A stretch of 7,580 nt of DNA from contig JAGLCH010000287.1 in the NCBI GenBank assembly GCA_023146355.1, positions 1-7,580 of the forward strand, read 5' to 3'. The stretch comes from Bacteriovoracaceae bacterium. Lineage in GTDB: Bacteria; Bdellovibrionota; Bacteriovoracia; Bacteriovoracales; Bacteriovoracaceae. Positions 6,495 to 7,580 of this stretch are shown here, in pieces. The translations under genes and the position numbers were made by a program. Every line of letters begins with the position of its first letter. Position 1 is the stretch's first letter. The notes beneath the pieces were generated by a model. The model did no database searches. It saw only the letters and a list, made by a program, of their open reading frames with translations, and was not told the DNA's origin.

Positions 6495-6526
6495 GGTTTT
6501 TGATAACAATTTAGCCTAATAAATGA

Positions 6527-7207
6527 CTATCTTCCATCACAGCTAAGACCAAAGGTAGAGGACTCTTTGAGCTTCTCACTAGGATAAAGATGTAAAATAC
6601 CAAGCTTATCATCCATCTGGAGACGATAAATCTCCTCTGAGGCAAAATAAGACATTATAGAGAGATCATTCATGGCGTGGGAGTGATCTAATCCCAAGCA
6701 ATGACCAATTTCGTGGGTTACAATCCTTAAAAATGATTTAACATCATCAAAGGTGGCATCTCCAATTTTGATGGTGCAACCTCCATCTTCCTTAGTCTCT
6801 GCGACTCCACCAGCAAGTAATCCACCGGTTCCACCAGTGCAAAACTCAATAATTTTATCCTCCGCAATAGCGCCATGGGATGAATCATCAGTACCATCGA
6901 TATCTCCATCCTCATCAGTATCACCTTTGACTACGACATCGAGGTAACTCCCCCCAATACTGTTGTAGTCCTTGGCAATTGAATAGATAAGATCCACAGT
7001 ATCAAGGCCTGTATTATTGTGAAGCTCATCACTACTTCCAACACTGTTTTCACCAAAAGTCTCTGTCTTGATGGAATCACAAATTTCAATATAGATTTTA
7101 GGTGAGCTCTTGGAAGAAGACATAGTATTTTTCCAGCCAAGGCGAAAACCCAAAGCTAAAAAAGAGAGAAGCATTATAAAAATAAAACGATTAATATTTT
7201 TCTTCAT
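6527..7207 (-). CDS. Matrixin-like (metzincin) zinc metalloprotease, exported, with EF-hand-like Ca2+ loop
   Basis: The 226-aa product carries the metzincin signature HEIGHCLGLDH at residues 165-175, with zinc ligands H165, H169 and H175 and catalytic E166. The Met-turn SIMSY follows (M185), then LQMDDKLGILHLYPS, the closing helix typical of M10 matrixins ('DDIxGIxxLYG' in others). The N-terminus (MKKN, then a hydrophobic stretch to about residue 20) is a signal peptide or membrane anchor without an obvious AxA site. Residues 96-107, DTDEDGDIDGTD, fit a 12-residue EF-hand loop (D at 1, 3, 5, 7, 9 and 12, G at 6, I at 8), so calcium probably stabilises it. There is no cysteine-switch propeptide. 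C43, C123, C144 and C223 could form disulfides; C170 sits inside the zinc motif. Its ATG directly abuts the upstream barrel gene's stop, with GGTGGGG as ribosome binding site, so the two are probably coupled. Substrate is unknown. Confidence 0.88.
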   Translation of the reverse strand: MKKNINRFIFIMLLSFLALGFRLGWKNTMSSSKSSPKIYIEICDSIKTETFGENSVGSSDELHNNTGLDTVDLIYSIAKDYNSIGGSYLDVVVKGDTDEDGDIDGTDDSSHGAIAEDKIIEFCTGGTGGLLAGGVAETKEDGGCTIKIGDATFDDVKSFLRIVTHEIGHCLGLDHSHAMNDLSIMSYFASEEIYRLQMDDKLGILHLYPSEKLKESSTFGLSCDGR

Positions 7208-7580
7208 CTAAAACCCCACCGTTAGGCCTACGGTAATTTTACCACCTGTATAATTGGCCAAATTGCTATACATTCCTATCTCTGTTCTAAAACTGAAGAT
7301 ATAAAATCTCCAGAACTCAGCTCCAAGCCCAGAGTACAAAGAAATAGTATCCCAATTAATATTATCTCCAAGATATACCCCACCCCCCATTGCCATATAG
7401 AAGTGCTCACTTAGATCATGTATGTAGTTTATACCAAGAATTCTCCCGTGAAACATGCCTAATTCCCAACTGGGACCACCTGTTCTAAAATCAACGGGAG
7501 CATAGGCTTCGCCAAGGCCAACAAATAAATGCCCATATCTTGCCCCTGGTCGAACAGAGTTCTCTTTTGAGGAAGAAAAA
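7208..7580 (-). CDS. Outer-membrane beta-barrel protein, C-terminal 123 residues (runs off right edge)
   Basis: The frame stays open from the TAG at 7208-7210 to the right edge. The internal Met at 7456 is therefore not the start, and the gene begins outside the window. The visible part has alternating amphipathic strands rich in Gly and aromatics (RYGHLFVGLGEAYAP, HFYMAMGGGVYLGD, ISLYSGLGAEFWRFYIFSF, RTEIGMYSN). It ends KITVGLTVGF, the canonical C-terminal barrel strand with terminal Phe that is recognised by the BAM machinery. It looks like the end of a small outer-membrane barrel; I cannot name the family. The stop codon is directly followed by the protease ATG, so the barrel and protease form one transcription unit in which the barrel comes first. 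Confidence 0.75.
   Translation of the reverse strand, partial: FSSSKENSVRPGARYGHLFVGLGEAYAPVDFRTGGPSWELGMFHGRILGINYIHDLSEHFYMAMGGGVYLGDNINWDTISLYSGLGAEFWRFYIFSFRTEIGMYSNLANYTGGKITVGLTVGF

Noticed and set aside
6441..6509. Upstream start for ushA adding 23 residues
   Set aside because: The extension is hydrophilic, precedes the signal peptide and overlaps the TATACT promoter; GGAG is ideally spaced for the ATG at 6440.
6727..7140. Short frames overlapping the matrixin gene on both strands
   Set aside because: Low-complexity shadows of the catalytic and calcium-loop codons; the protease frame has unmistakable motifs.
1..7580. CRISPR array, tRNA, insertion sequence or phage attachment site
   Set aside because: I saw no regularly spaced repeats, cloverleaf-like segments, transposase frame or terminal inverted repeats by eye.

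Overview
The window is AT-rich, Gram-negative bacterial chromosome. It encodes two outer-membrane beta-barrel proteins, a periplasmic UshA-type nucleotidase and the start of a CpaF/TadA-type secretion ATPase. Low GC, very lysine-rich proteins, a DUF6178-like protein and a secreted matrixin-like protease together suggest a low-GC relative of the old deltaproteobacteria, most plausibly Bdellovibrionota (Bacteriovorax/Halobacteriovorax-like). That assignment is inference from gene style; there is no rRNA or marker gene here to prove it.

Layout. (1) 1-953, minus: an unrecognised 230-residue protein followed after 3 nt by the N-terminus of a CpaF-family ATPase that runs off the left edge. (2) 954-1070: a compact divergent promoter region. 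(3) 1071-1912, plus: two small unrecognised genes overlapping by 4 nt; the first may be expressed from a leaderless mRNA. (4) 1892-3583, minus: a 563-residue DUF6178-like protein whose 3' end overlaps the preceding plus-strand gene by 21 bp. (5) 3584-3730: a second divergent promoter region with an inverted repeat. (6) 3731-4831, plus: a secreted porin-like beta-barrel. (7) 4848-4870: a hairpin probably serving as a bidirectional terminator. (8) 4875-6440, minus: ushA, with its own promoter in the 86-bp gap upstream. (9) 6527-7207, minus: a matrixin-type zinc metalloprotease with an EF-hand-like calcium loop. (10) 7208-7580, minus: the C-terminal part of an outer-membrane beta-barrel protein that abuts the protease gene and continues past the right edge.

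How the genes fit together. The right half is an envelope and secretion neighbourhood: porin-like barrel, periplasmic nucleotide hydrolase, exported protease and small barrel. UshA converts external nucleotides and UDP-sugars to nucleosides and phosphate, which suits an organism living on biomass from other cells. The left half holds the start of a Tad/Flp-type pilus ATPase unit and several unrecognised genes. I saw no tRNA, rRNA, CRISPR array, insertion sequence or phage gene. No clearly new system is visible. The best leads are the unknown gene coupled to the CpaF-like ATPase (which carries a C8 tract), the possibly leaderless two-gene unit, and the barrel-protease pair.
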